Source: Amia ocellicauda (Eukaryota; Chordata; Actinopteri; Amiiformes; Amiidae). From it: a DNA stretch of 64,000 nucleotides. Within the stretch, counting starts at the first letter, position 1. Each line of letters starts with the position of its first letter. The translations under genes were made by a program, and so were the position numbers. Positions 34,706 through 48,700 of the stretch are shown one piece after another. The notes under the pieces are model-generated. The model saw only the letters and a list, made by a program, of their open reading frames with translations. It did no database searches and had not been told where the DNA came from. The stretch covers positions 25,922,733-25,986,732 of the forward strand of contig NC_089850.1 in the NCBI RefSeq assembly GCF_036373705.1. Reading direction: 5' to 3'.

Positions 34706-36579
34706 TCACCAGCTTGTTAAAATCACCGGATCTAAATGTAAAGCATTTTATTGTTGTTTTTAGTACGTCAGAATGAATCAGCCATTGAATTGTGAGTAAA
34801 AGTGTTAAGTGAAAAACACACTGAAACCAAAGATGTTTGTAAAGTTTATTTTCTCTTTACGTGTTTGGTATTCAATTGTTTAGTTCTTTCAACTAAATAG
34901 TCTAAAGACCAGACTATTATTATCTGTTGTATACCGTTTAAGTTTACATTTATCTTACACTATAAACATGCTACATGTGTCAATTTTTGAAACGATGAAA
35001 GTGACTCTTAACAGTGCATGCTTAACAATTTCTACAGCACAGGGTGGGCAGACAAAGCAAGGACTGATATTCAGGGTCATGTTTAAAATAATTCAATGTC
35101 ATTGGATACTTTTTCACAACACCATAATTCTTTATCATTTTTATAAAAAGCATCACAATCAAAATAACTGGGTCCTGCCCAGAAAAGAGGACTGTGTTGA
35201 TAGGAGCCATTAGGTATTTTGCAGTTGGTGTAAACATAAAATAGCTAAAGAACACTGGAGATTCCTCTTTGTATCCATGGTCATATTGACTGCATTATAT
35301 ATAAAGAGTATCTTGCACCTTGACAGACAGGAAAATCAAAACAAGGCACTGATAACATTTTAAAACTTGACTCAAAACCTGTATTGTGATACCAACACTG
35401 TGCTCCAAAAGGTGTCTCATGTTTTATGTAACAATTTTATGTTGCAATCTGGGAGTAAAATGTCTGCCTCAGCCAACCATGATTCCATTAGGCAGAATAA
35501 TTTCAGGAGGAATATCTACACACTGAGGCCAGTTTCCCTCTCACTCAGGGGTTTTCTTCTCTGTAGAAGAAAATATTGCCAATATTGGCAGCTTGGCAAG
35601 AATAGGACTCAAGCCAGCAGAGTCCAGAATTAATGGCTTTTCTGACGCTTAGTACAGTATTGTAAATATGCACGCATATTAGGTGTGTCAGAGACCATTT
35701 GTATATCGTTTAGACCATAGTAGATAAAACATTTACAGCATTAACACATTTTAAAAAGCATTCAAACATCAAAACATTTTTCTTCTTCTGTACAATACAC
35801 TGTTTTCAGGTTTTCTGAATCGTATTAAAATATTTGTTTGTGTTTTAGTATGCATGGCACCACTGAACCTGAACATTACTGTAAGTTATATTTTATGATA
35901 AATGGGTTGAAATCCTGAAGCCAGTTTACATGATACCCTTAGATGACAGTATTGGCATTTTTCTGCTTCTGTCAAATTATTTAAACAGTTTAGCAGATGG
36001 ATTTGTAATTTTGTACTAGGCCAATATTAGTATGTTTCACTCTCAGAGTACATATGTGATTGTATGTTATTGTCCACCTTTTTATCTAATGAAGCAGTCT
36101 TACCCAATAGCTGTAAAAATAACACCATAACTTGGTGTGACTACTGTTAAAACAAAATATCAACACACAGAAAAACATTTTACATTTAATTGTGATGACT
36201 TTGTGCTATGGCATTTTACCATTTAAATAGGTTTATAGTTCTACATGATTTAGACATTCAATATTTAGTGACAGTGATTTCCCAAAACATAAAAAAAATG
36301 TATATATTTTGTTTGTTAAGGGGCATTAAAGTGCAAAATTGGAGAAACCGCTAATATAAGAAAATGTTATTTTCTCTCTATATATACATACATATGTATT
36401 GCTGCCACGTGGAGAATTTTGTATTTTTAGGGCATATTGCTGCCACAGAATTATTTTTTTTGGGGGGGGGGGGAGCATGTTGCCGTGGGAAAAAAAATGT
36501 GTAGTTCTTATGGGTAATCTCGAGATGTGACAGAACTTGATAGAAAGGATAGAAACTTAATAAACTATAACTTATGTGA
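34706..36579. other. Intergenic, nothing recognised
   Basis: AT-rich sequence between the convergent DUF547 and RNF217 genes. A G run lies near 36464-36475, and two or three degenerate repeats of 'attgctgccac' occur at about 36398-36490. No exon or RNA gene is supported. Confidence 0.4.
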
Positions 36580-36808
36580 CACTTTCTAACATGACTCCTT
36601 CAGGATCCAGTGTGTGAAGGTGTCTGATGGTGGCTTGAGTTTCCACAAAGCCCTGTTGAATGCGTTTAAGGTGCATCATTTTATACCCATGCAGCTTCCC
36701 GTGTTTACCCATTTCTGCCATCACAAACAATGCTACTTCAAGTAAAGCGGACATGAATTTGCAACAATACAAGAGTTTTTCTTTTAAAATCCTTCTGAAC
36801 TTTCTCAT
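36580..36808 (-). pseudogene. Integrase-core transposon protein fragment
   Basis: The - strand frame reads RKFRRILKEKLLY, then LLEVALFVMAEMGKHGKL, HGYKMMHLKRIQQGFVETQ and TLDPEGV. This matches the region just before the catalytic core of fish integrase-core (rve-like DDE) domain proteins, which in intact copies continues into an FLWHIDSYDKLKP-type stretch. That catalytic stretch is absent. It is a stranded exon-like fragment of a mobile-element gene and no terminal repeats were seen. Confidence 0.55.
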
Positions 36809-37012
36809 GCTGAGTACAGTTCCGTTTACGGGGCTCAAAACATTGTAATATTTCTTTATGCTTAAGAACAGGAGTGAAGAAAAAGTCTGACACACCTGCC
36901 ATTCCTGTTTAACTAGTGAACAGGGCTCATATGCTAAATGAGCATATTACAAGTGACGTAACCCCTCATTAAAAAATCAGTGCTAAGCCTCCTGTGTTGG
37001 CAGTCTCTGTCT

Positions 37013-37095
37013 TTTGGCGTAGTGGGCTTAACTCTCTACTGGGTGGCGCTGCTGTGGAACGCAGTTCAAATTCTGAGCAGGGAGCTCAAACCGCA
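37013..37095 (+). repeat. tRNA-derived SINE-like fragment
   Basis: TGGCGTAGTGGG resembles a pol III A box and GTTCAAATTC a B box about 45 bp downstream, the arrangement of a tRNA-derived SINE head. No cloverleaf with good stems could be made, so it is not called a tRNA gene. Confidence 0.4.
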
Positions 37096-37099
37096 ACTA

Positions 37100-39566
37100 G
37101 CACTGTGTCTGGTACATGATTCTAAGTAGTATATTTTGTGGCAGCATTTTCTTTTTGTTTTATGAAAACACAACACAATGAAATTTAACAGACGCGTTTT
37201 TAGAACGACTTGCCAGATCAATGTAGTTTAAGTTCCTATCATTCCTGTCATATCATGAGATTACGCATAAGAACTACAAATGGTCTCAGAGTAAAACACC
37301 TTTTTTTCATGGAAACAACAAAAAAATTACAAAAAAAAATCTGTAGCAGTGGCCCTCAAAATGTTATTTTTCTTTCTCTCTGTGTTTGCAGCAATACCTT
37401 TCCATACTACCACATATAAACAGAAGAAACCCCCCCCACCCCCCAAAAAAATACTACGTGTGTGTATATAAATTGAACATGGACATTATGTGCTTACTCC
37501 CAATTATGAGCTTTCTAGATTAAATTCACCACATATTAACCTTGGTTATACAGTAAATGAATTCCATAATTTAACTTTAAATAAGGCACTAAAGCTAATT
37601 ACTGTAACAACACCATAGTGGCACTTCTGCAAGCAGCTACATTTTGCCTTTTCTTATAGGCAGAATATTATGTAACAAAAAGGGACTAAGAGGTTGGAAA
37701 TTTATCAAAAATGTTTGTAAAATAAAAAAGCCAAAAATTTAAAATAATGCTTCCTCCATCCAATGTCCAGTTTGTTTTTTGAATCAATCAGTAAATTATA
37801 TATCAAGTTGTTTTCTTTAGTTTAATTATGTGAGAAGACTGTTTCAAATTCCAAAATATCAAGTTATTGTTACAGTTTGGTTCTGATAACCTTGAGACAA
37901 GTTTTGAAACAATGTTCTCTGCTATATCTTTATCACAGGAGCAATGAAACGGAAGTGTTTTATTCTGAGCAAATACAATTCTGTACCCTGAACAATAGCC
38001 ATAGGAAAAAACTAAAACTATTTATGCCAAAGGTAGTATTGGATGACACAAGCAGTGAACAGCACTAGCTGAACTACAGCTCTTGCCTATGTAACAGTTC
38101 TAAAGTGGCTACTAAAAATACTCAAAGCTTGATGTTTATGTGCTGCTATTGTTTAAGGAGTCCTATAGTATAGAAACAACAAAACAAAACGACACCATCT
38201 GTGCAAAGGATCAAGGAACGTAATCAGCCTTTGGAATGCACTGCTATAACGTTTAGTAGGAAAACATGGTAAAGAATGATCTGAAGTGTAGTTGAGACAT
38301 TTTTATCCTGTATTAGTCTTTCACAATGATCAATGACTGTCAGTGTACTGTTTCTAGAAACAAAGCAAACAGTTATTGGGCTACATATAAAAATATTTCA
38401 TACAAGTGTAACTACTAATCTTTGTCTAAGCAGATATTGACTATCATTTGGACAATGTTCTTCAGTTAGATGTATATAGCATAAAGTAAAAAGTATCAAC
38501 CCACAGCAGCAATAGTTGGCTTGAGAACCAATTTTGCAGGTACTTAACTGGAGTGCAGGTCTATGGAAAAATTAAAAAAAGCTTTGATACACTTGTATGG
38601 TTGGGATTTAAAGCTGTATGTTGACACTTATACATCATTCCTTTTTCAAGAATCAATGATTAAGTAGGGCATTAACCAACAAATACATTGAACAGAGGAA
38701 TAGTAGCTCTAAGTTGAACAATCATCTCCACTGATTTTAACACTTTAACTGACCATTGATTGGTTTCTTTCCCTCGCTACGTTAAACACTTACAAAGATT
38801 TAACATGTATTTGGATGCCTTGTTTTAGATGATGGAATTGTTTGCAAAATTCAAACTGGACTTCAAAATTGATCTATTTTGTGGAGGACACACACCCCCA
38901 CAACCACACCCACTAAACACATCTATGCTTAAGCATCACAAAAGAGAAAAGGTAACATTTTTTTTTTACGTGAGACGAGATTTGGCCCATGTTGCACTAA
39001 GTGGCAAAATGCATGTGTGCAAATTTCCACTAAAACCTCAAAGACCTTGATCTGTGGTGGTAACACTTTTCACTGTCCCCATTTTCTGAAATATTTTTAC
39101 AACTGTGTAAATCATCACACTCCCTAAATCCTTGATTGTACCCAACTACACTTGCACAGGACATTACTAACAGATAACCTAGCATCCACAGTAAACATCT
39201 GATCATGCCATAATAATTTGGCTCAATTATTAAAACAACATGGCATTAAAAAAATCAGAAACAAACAATGATTATATGAAACATAGCATATATGACATTT
39301 TAAAGATAAAGGCTACTGATGAAAAATGTAATCTACCTTCAATATATACAATGTACAATTTCACTTTCTTACTGAATGGTGATTAAACAGTTAATCCCGA
39401 TTCTTGAATCCTGACGGTTACAGAGTCAGTAAAAATATATTTTTGACCAATACAAACAGCACATTAATTGACTAACCTGATTCATGTAGAATTTGATTTG
39501 TTTTAAGTTAATAAAATACAATTGCAATAATTTACCTGAGAACTTCTAGAACGTAGAGATTATATA
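37100..39566. other. Intergenic, nothing recognised
   Basis: AT-rich sequence with short open frames that lack motifs, splice context or conservation clues. No transposon termini were seen. Confidence 0.4.
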
Positions 39567-40452
39567 TACTGATCAGCCATAACATTATAACCACCTGCCT
39601 AATATTGTGTAGGTCCCAAAAGAAGCCCTGACCCATCGTGGCATGGACTCCACTAGACCTCTGAAGGTGTGCTGTGGTATCCGGCACCAAGACATTAGCA
39701 GCAGATCCTTTAAGTCCTGTAAGTTGTGAGGTGGGGCCTCCACAGATCGGACTTGTTTGTCCAGCACATCCCACAGATGCTCGATTGGATTGAGATCTGG
39801 GGAATTTGGAGGCCAAGTCAACACCTTGAACTCGTGATTTATCAGACCAGGCCACCTTCTTCCATTGCTCCATGGTCCAGTTCTGATGCTCACGTGCCCA
39901 TTGTAGGCGCTTTCGGCAGTGGACAGGGGTCAGCATGGGCACCCTGACTGGTCTGCGGCTACGCAGCCCCATACGCAACAAACTGCGATGCACTGTGTGT
40001 TCTGACACCTTTCTATTAGAACCAGCATTGACTTTTTCAGCAATTTCAGCTACAGTAGCTCGTCTGTTGGATCAGACCACACGAGACAGCCTTCGCTCCC
40101 CACGTGCATCAGTGAGCCTTGGTCGCCCATGACCCTGTCGCCGGTTCACCGCTTTTCCTTCCTTGGACCACTTTTGATAGGTACTGACCACTGCAGACCG
40201 GGAACACCCCACAAGAGCTGCAGTTTTGGAGATGCTCTGACCCAGTCGTCTAGCCATCACAATTAGGCCCTTGTCAAAGTCGCTCAGATCCTTACGCTGC
40301 CCATTTTTCCTGCTTCTAACACATCAACTTTGAGGACAAAATGTTCACTTGCTGCCTAATATATCCCACCCACTGACAGGTGCCATGATAACGAGATTAT
40401 CAGTGTAATTCACTTCACCTGTCAGTGGTCAGAATGTTATGGCTGATCGGTG
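39567..40452 (-). mobile_element. Tc1-like element, internally deleted (886 bp)
   Basis: The left end TACTGATCAGCCATAACATT and the right end, complement of CACCGATCAGCCATAACATT, are flanked by TA (39565-39566 and 40453-40454). The transposase lies on the - strand. A central deletion brings WSDKS directly next to HEFKVLTWPP. The truncated relative at 21484-22342 retains part of the deleted middle. Confidence 0.9.
39610..40260 (-). pseudogene. Tc1-like transposase, missing its middle
   Basis: [20 protein letters not shown] and [20 protein letters not shown] form the N-terminal DNA-binding half. After a frame break come VSEHTVHRSLLRMGLRSRRP and RLQWAREHQNWT. WSDKS carries the first Asp, with Lys in place of the usual Glu. 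A deletion removes the GGG/WG block and the second catalytic Asp. [20 protein letters not shown] holds the Glu, and the frame ends near GLVESMPRWVRASFG. It is dead. Confidence 0.88.
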
Positions 40453-41061
40453 TATTTGTAACAGCATTGTTTATCTTTTTTGTTTTTGTTTATAGAATAA
40501 CATTTTTATTTCCTATGTTTGTTGCTTTGCATCTAATGCTTAGAAGTGTATCATATTTGCAGTGTTGTGACAATTGCATATTTAAGATTTGTTGCCAAAC
40601 AAACAAACAAAAATAATAAATATCATACACCACCATGTCACAGAAGAAAAAAAAAAAGTTAAATTGGCAAAGGTTCACATTCCTTTATGAAAGTTCTGAA
40701 TACCTGCTGCTGTTGTTTAGAAAAGGGGGGCAGTAATCCAATGTCCACCAGAGAACAAAAACATTGAGAGAGAATTCATAGTATTCACATGTGCAAGTTT
40801 GCCTGTTGGTTATAAACAAGAGATTACATAGAAGTGTGGACTCTACAAGAACTGGCTGTGTCCAAATATAAACAGGGAAGTACTAAAACAAACAACTGAC
40901 ATGGCCCTTTCACTTGTAAACACTACTGAGCTGTAGTTCACTGAAGTGAGCGGCCAGGTTGCCTGCGGCGCTCCTGGTAGCCCATGTGCTGGGGGAATAT
41001 TTGGTACATACTATTGCTCATTGTTCTACAGCTTCCAGGTGTCCTATTAAGGCCTTCTTCG

Positions 41062-41141
41062 TCAGCAGAGCCATCTTCCAGTACCCTGTGACCTTTTTCT
41101 CTGCTTTTTACAAATGTAATAGATAGGAAAGGCAATAATTC
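41062..41141 (-). CDS. rnf217: RNF217 terminal coding exon
   Basis: The acceptor is TTTATTCTAG. The split Gly codon is followed by IIAFPIYYICKKQRKRSQ and GTGRWLC, with TGA at 41064-41062. The family tail FPIYxxCKKQRKRS fixes the frame. The 3' UTR continues to lower coordinates; its end was not determined. Confidence 0.92.
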
Positions 41142-44100
41142 CTAGAATAAAGATTAGAAAAACAAAAAATCAGACTGTACATGTGACATTTTGACAGATG
41201 CGTTACACATACACACAAATGCTTTTTATTAACCCAGATATAATTTAAAGTAATCCGGTACTTTTGCAATTTACAGATTAGTTTCCATTCCTGAGATGTA
41301 AAATTAAAGTGAGTGACATCTTTATAGTGTCCAGCCCCCTTCCCTGTTCAAAGAGTTGTTTGCGTTCCTCATGAGTTACTGAATACAATAATGAAGCGAA
41401 CATGGATATGGTCTGATATAATTTGGTACAAATGGGAAACAGTATTAACAGAGCTCAGCTAATGATTAAATATGATTTGCACTCAATCAATTAATTGTTC
41501 TTTAAAATATGGCTTTAAATACACACATAAGTAAGATAGTCACCAGGTAGAACCATATAAGTACTGACTGACACTGAACTTTCTTTAAATTCCATTTCTA
41601 CTGTATAGAAACAATGAAATGGCAAATATAACTCCTGGCTATTCTGAATTCAGGCTAGTTAAAAAATAACCTATTATAATCCATAAACACAATAACATGC
41701 AAAGTTGCCTGCCTACTCATGAGGTAGTGGAACCTGTTTTAGTGGCAAAAAATACAACCAGGCTCAACTAATTGCGGGGGGAAAAAAACCTGAACGAATC
41801 TACGATTGGTGTGTTTTTGAAGTGAAAGGACATACAATTCTGATTAGCATGTATTTTTTCTTCCTTTTAAAATAGTATACACATGAAAAACAATCAATTT
41901 ATTTGTATGAGCAGTAGTCACAGCATGCAAGCAAGCTTATATGCATTGCAGTTTAGTTCCATTTTCTTATGTATAAAATAATTAGTGTTATTAATATTAT
42001 ATTATTATATTAGTGAACCCCCACATCATTTATTTTACAGTCAAAACATTAAAATACAAATAATATTGGTATACACCAGATGTTCTGTGAGGGGGTGTCA
42101 CACTGAAATTATATTAGGAATACATGTTTTTCAAGCTCATTAAGCCTGAATTTAAATCGCTAAGAATTGAATAGTGGCTGCAAGCTATTTTGATAGTGGT
42201 CACAAAATGCCTGGGTAAAGTGCAAAATGCCACTAAAGTCTCCATTTGTGCTGATTTCACAACAATTTTTTAATGCAAAACAGCAGCTTATTGGTAGCTA
42301 TTCAATTAGTTTTATCTGGCACCAACCCCCTAATACTTATTTCTTCACAAAATCTATACAATACTATCAATAGTTAATGACAAGATCTAATAATAGATTA
42401 GTTTTTCATCTGGCAGTCTCAGGTCTGGCAGGGAGTCAGAAAACATAAGAACACCCAGACTATCTAAAATATTTGACTGACCTTTAACTCTCACTTCTAG
42501 GTACATAAAAGTAAAATTTTAACACACTTACCTATTACAAGTGCTATGGCTCCAAACACCACCACCAGCACTATAACCAGAGGAGCAACAAGGATTTTAC
42601 TTACTGGAAAAAACAAAACACAAAAAAGAAACAATTTAGAACATTTCTCTTAAGATTTTTTTGGTTGTTGTTTCAAACACAAAGTTCTGAGTAATGCATT
42701 CATGCAGCTGAGCTCCTTAACCACAAAGATACCAAGCATCCTGGATCCTGAACTCATGTCTAGGCAAGTCATCCTGGTTTCAATCACTTCACCTTGTGAT
42801 TGTCTGCCAAGACTATACATTCTTTCTTCTTACAAATACACATATATACATATTATAAAATGTCCCTCCCAAATGTTGCCAGTTATCTTTATTGTCTCTA
42901 CTTTGTATGTTTACATCAGATACATTTACAGGAACCACTGAAATACATCTAATTTAGAAGTGGCTTTTTATGTAATTGTGAATAATTTTTTAATGCATTT
43001 GTGGTTTTCATCTCATTTTCATGTAATTTTACACTTGTGGCCACTTAACAGATTACTATTATCTATTAATTTCACACTGCATTAGCAATAATGTACAATA
43101 TCTGTAAAAGTAAGCCTGTGAGAAAGGCCAGACCACTGCCACGAGCAGCACAGGAAATTGGAAGCCTGTAGTTCCAACAAGAGACCTGTAATTTAAACTC
43201 ATCCTCCTTTCACTGGACTAACAAGTGAACAACTGTTGTAAAACACGACATGCTCTACTGCTTAGGGGAAGCATATGGTGTAAATATTTAATATCGAAGT
43301 GATGCAAAATTGCAATAGCAACATCAGATTATCTTAAGGCAGAATGCAGATTTAAACAAGATGCGGACAAAAGGATGAAAGGACCAAATAATGTGGTTAA
43401 CAGCATAAGAACGGCATCATATTTTAGATGCAGTTCTCTCTGTCTTCCCGTTAATAAATGTTGGTGAATCTTTCGTTGGGTTCTCAGACCTTCAAAGGTT
43501 CTCTCATATGCCGTGTGATATTCAAAGCGTTTTTATTGTTGTCTTGTTTTATTTTGTGTAAAACCAGGAGACAATACTTCAGCCCACATAAGATGTCAGT
43601 CATGGAAAAATCAGAAATCAAGAAATTCTACATAAAGCATACTGCAATGTATGTTTCAGCAATAAAAAAATCTCAAAGTAACCTATATGATAATTATATT
43701 TTTATTATGAAGGGAAATTACCCCTGCTCAACCACTTAATTGTAATGAAATTGACCCTACCTAAGTGTTGTAAATTGAAGCTTTAAGGGAAATTGTCTCC
43801 ACAATCATCAGATTTTTGATTGTTTGTTAAATGTTCCTAAGATCCAATAAAGATGGAATGAAGCTATACAGTGACAATTGGTTTGTCACGGAGCTTGACC
43901 AGCATAATTTAACTATCTGGCATAACAGTAATTATTAAACTACTACTAATAAGAATAAGAATAATAGAGGCATGTACATTTATTTGTAATAATCTAATAA
44001 CCCGCATATATTAAACTGAATCTAAAATCAAAGTTAGTTTCTCTTTAATTAATTCAAATCATTTTGGAGTGCCAAGTAAAATTTAACTAAACTCTGAGGG

Positions 44101-45667
44101 TTGTTGTGTTGACTGTTCTTTTTGTTCTTCTTGTTATTTATTACATTCATTATTTGAGTGCTTGGATGAGGTGCTACTGATTAGTAACAGCATTTATGTG
44201 TTTACAATATGAAGCATCAAATATGTGCATAGAAACAGTCTGTGCTTATGTTTAATTAATAAAACCTGCTTAAATATGTTTTTCAACTAATCATTAATAA
44301 TCAACTTATAATGATTACCTGTGCAAAGTAGAAAAATCGATATATTAAATTACAATTATGTCACTGGTGAATTCTGCAAACTAGCACTTTCGAAGGTTGG
44401 TTCATTTCTGCTTCTGAACGTTCGATGGTAAAAATGTACCCTTTGTTACAGCCCTAGCAAGTGTAGGAGTACTCAAGCTTTAATCTTCAGCACCTGGCCA
44501 ATACACAGTCAAGATAAATGTTTTGGTATAGATACTATAATCTAAAATACTGAAAGCATTTATATTCTGTAAGAGCATTCTATAGCAGCAAGGTCCCATT
44601 GCAAACAAGGATGAAATAAACCTGATTTTGTCACCTGGAAGCTTCAGGCTTGATATGGACTGGAGTGAGACACTAATTAAATAAACAATAGCCCAACAAT
44701 AGTCTCTATAGCCCAAAAAGAATACAACTCCAAAGTATATATATGGTCTAGCAGTATTTAACATCTCTGCTAGTCCAGGTATTTCTGCTGTGTCTATTAG
44801 GCCTACTTATTCAGTGCAGTTCTACTGGCCTTCACTTCCATTCACTTCAACAGCTCTCTACACAGGGCCATATCTCCACATCCTCTGCAAGCCCTGCCCA
44901 TCACTGCAAATAAAATTAATTCTAGATTTTTCTTTACATTTTCCATTATTGAAAACTACCAAAGTACACATATACACCACATTATATACATATGTATACC
45001 ATGTTCTGAATGGTGCATTTTTCATGGTTCATCTTGTGCATTTTACAATAACAGGCCATTGAAACCATCAGATGTCAGCCTCCATCCAATATCCTATTTT
45101 CCATATTAATTCACACAGGGCAAAACTGGATATTTGTTTACGTTCAAATATTTTAAAGAACATACCTGCACTATGTATCTGTATATAATTAATTTATACT
45201 ATATTTAAGGGTGGTACTAGATTAAATCAAGAAATAAATCTATTGCACACTGCACTGTTGGTTTGTATGAGTCGTTCTTTTTCATCTATGGTTTCATTTC
45301 CCCTTTTAATTTCCCCTTTTGTCAAGAGACCATCAGTGAAAAGTATCAAACTGAAAAAATATGGTTTTACTGCATATTCAAACACATCATAGGTATTAAA
45401 ATCTGTATGCTGTCTGTGCCAAATAGATCAAATACTAAATTGAATACATCCAGTAATCCAAGTATTTTGGAGATTTGTGTAAATGCAGCTTAACTGAATC
45501 TCAGAAAAGCTAAACTGAAAATTCATATGTACATTATTTTATTTAACAGACTTTAGACTTAAAAATAGGAATTTGTTTAATACTGAAGCAGTGTGCTCCT
45601 TCATAATGTCCAACATAAATACAGAAAAAGCCTTTTTTCACAAAATATATAGATGGCCATGGGGAAA

Positions 45668-45745
<78 letters not shown>

Positions 45746-48700
45746 CTCCCCTGCACACAGCTCTTATACAAACTAAAAATATTTCACCTTCCTTCACATG
45801 CACACACATGAGAATGTGAGATGATTAAGCAGGGGCAAGGGGGTGTGGGGGAGGCCTCATTATAGATCCCTTTTGTTGGTAAGTTGTTAAGTCCCTGAAG
45901 AGACCTTGCACACTGCCGAGCCAGGTGACTCAGAATTGTTTATCTGTTCATGGGCGAGAACTCAAAATAAACACACTGTACACTTTAACAGAAACTGTGT
46001 CCTCCTCTACAAAGCCAGGAAAACACTGACTTTGACTGACTTGTCTAACCACAGGAGTTCACATAGCAAATACTTTTGAAGGTTAGGCAACAACACATTC
46101 TATTGATATGATAAATGGCTGGTTAGTGGATGAAACTCAAAGCACTTGGAAACACTTTTACGCTGCTATAATCTCTAGCATTCATTTAATGTTATGGGGG
46201 GGGTCCAAACATAGCTATGTGCTATGAGTGAGCTAACACTGTATTCCTATCTGATAAACTACTGTAACAAAATAGAAAAAGACTGTTCATCTGAAACTTC
46301 AAACACCAAAACAACACTGCCATAACAGTGAGGTTTGTTTTCGAAATGTGATTTACAGAATTATACTGGAAATGTATTCTTTGGTAATTCTGGTAATTCA
46401 GTTTTAATTTGGAGTTATAATCAAATACATGTAGTACTAAAGGATCTGTATGACAGCATTATTTGATTCCTTACTTTTGGTGAGAAAGCATGTCAGTCAG
46501 CTATCAAAAACAAAACGCTGTTTCGGAAACGTTTAGTCACGTTTTTCTTAAAGGTAAATTTCATCCTTAGACACTGTCCATTCCCCAGTAGAAGAGTTTT
46601 ATGCATGCTTACCAAACACAGAGCCCCGGACCAGCCTGCGTAGATGCGGTTTATCTGGGAGGTAGCGGTATTTACAGCCAAAAACACTGAGGTTTGAGGT
46701 ATGGTCACCAAAGAACCGAAGATGACGGTATTTTTCTCCACAGCGGTAGCAGAAGTTAGTGTTACATTGAGAGCAGGTCATATGATCACAGCCTTCTGTC
46801 CTCTGGATATGAATCTGAGAGTAATCAAAACAAAACACAACAATTGACTGAGACAATTGCTAATGAACATTATATGACATTGGTCCACATGTTCTAAGTT
46901 GTTACGGATACACACATTACTGCTTATAAAATGTATCTTAATATTGATATTAATACTGAACCATTAAAGTGTTAATGTGAACAACTGACCTTCTACATTG
47001 CTGTCACGATCGATGGAACAAATAGAACGGTCAGGACATTCAAAACTCATTACAATTTCTAAACTGGTGACTTCCACATCCTTTCATCGGTCAAAAAACA
47101 TCTGTAAGGCTAAAATAACCCCTAAATAACTAATCCCACAAAATTCACAGTTAATATAAGCTAAATTAATTAATTGGTAATGATCATTTGACAAAAACCC
47201 TTTGCAAGTTATCAAAAAAATGAAATGGACTGTGTACTCAACTCTACCAAACTTTTTCTGTCCACTTTTAGAAGTGAGTAAATGGGATACTTGTCTCTTC
47301 TCCTTTGGCATAGTTATTATAGAAGATAAAAACTGCGAGGAGAATCAAAGTCTCTATTAAAGATTCCATAGCAATGGAATGCAACACAGTGGAAGTCTAA
47401 TACGGTTGGCCACACCAACTTCGAAACATTGAGATTTCAAAACTTTGTGACTGTATTAACAACATTATTTGTAGAGGCTAGTTAATCAGACTCATAAATA
47501 CATGAATTCATAAATGCATGTACCCACCTGAATCTACAGTGTTACCGCAAGACCTGTTAAGTGTAGGACAATGATCAAATAAGGAAACAAATCATACTGG
47601 AAAAAACACTACTGTACCTCTGACACTTTCATAATGCCATACCAAATTAAAATGGCAGGTATTTCATATCATGTTTTTATCCATATAGAGCTTGGAATTC
47701 CATATTTCAGGGGGAAAAAAAACATTAAATTTTTGTTCTGAAACATTACAATATATGACTTATGTATTATTATGATTTTAATCTTGTTTGTTTATATACC
47801 ATGATCTGAAAAATGTAAGTTATGACAGATATGGTGAAATCAAATTAATAGGCATATAGTCTTTGCTGCACTTACAAAATGCATCTGTGTAAGAAACAAA
47901 AAACCTAGTAAGCATAACAAAGTTTATTTCCTGCTTATTTTGGCCCAAGACACAAGACACATGACTTACTAGAATATTAAGTTTCCAGAATGTGTTACAA
48001 GAAGCACATTACATCACTAGAGGAAGGATTTCAATTGAGAAAAAGGAATGAGATCAGAGTGTAGCATCATTTGAGGTACTGCTACTATTTTTATCTAGGC
48101 TTACACCAAATTAACGGATATAAGAAAGTGCTTTGTTGAACCAAGTAGCATGCAACTGCCAGGAAAACATTGTATAACCCTTCACATTTACTTTTGAAAT
48201 GTATTTCCCAAGATGTTTCAAATTAAATGTTATTGACACAGGTAAATAATTAAGCAAAAAAGAGTAGGCTGTTCAGGAATTTATGTCTCATCATTCAACA
48301 CAATTCAAATTTAATCTAAAGATACTACACTAAACACAAGTGACATGGTGCAGATTTTTGTCCACACTGCAACCTCTCCTAACAGGTGTGCTCCAAGGCT
48401 CTGTCATGGGCCCCCTCCTGTTCACTCTCTACCCCTCCTCTCTGGGTGCTCTAATCACATCCCGTGGGATCTCTTACACTTCTATGCAGATGACACACAA
48501 AAATGTATTTTCCTTCTTCCGACCATCTCATCTTCTCTTGCATTTCTCCCTGTCTCTCTGCTATCTACCTACACTAGTCCTCCTCCATTAGAAGACTCAC
48601 TGTACCCCCTCTCTGCTCCCCTTTCTCCAGAGCCAACTCCTTTTCCATCTTGGCCCTAAGTGGTGGAACAACCTTTCCACCTGATCACTATCTGGTGATT

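Larger units (their letters stand above)
41142..46612. other. RNF217 introns (apart from the 42532-42603 exon), nothing else recognised
   Basis: AT-rich intronic sequence. Apart from the 72-bp transmembrane exon and a long (TA)n run at 45671-45741, no coding exon, RNA gene or transposon end could be supported. Confidence 0.45.

Noticed and set aside
37013..37095. tRNA gene
   Set aside because: A- and B-box-like motifs are present but no acceptor or anticodon stems can be paired, so only a SINE-like fragment is reported.
40938..41135. 66-codon - strand frame overlapping the RNF217 last exon
   Set aside because: The splice phase from the transmembrane exon selects the other frame, which gives the family tail FPIYxxCKKQRKRS and a TGA at 41062. 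The longer frame runs into 3' UTR and has no family match.
45543..45809. Open frames rich in Ile-Tyr repeats
   Set aside because: Produced by translating the (TA)n microsatellite.
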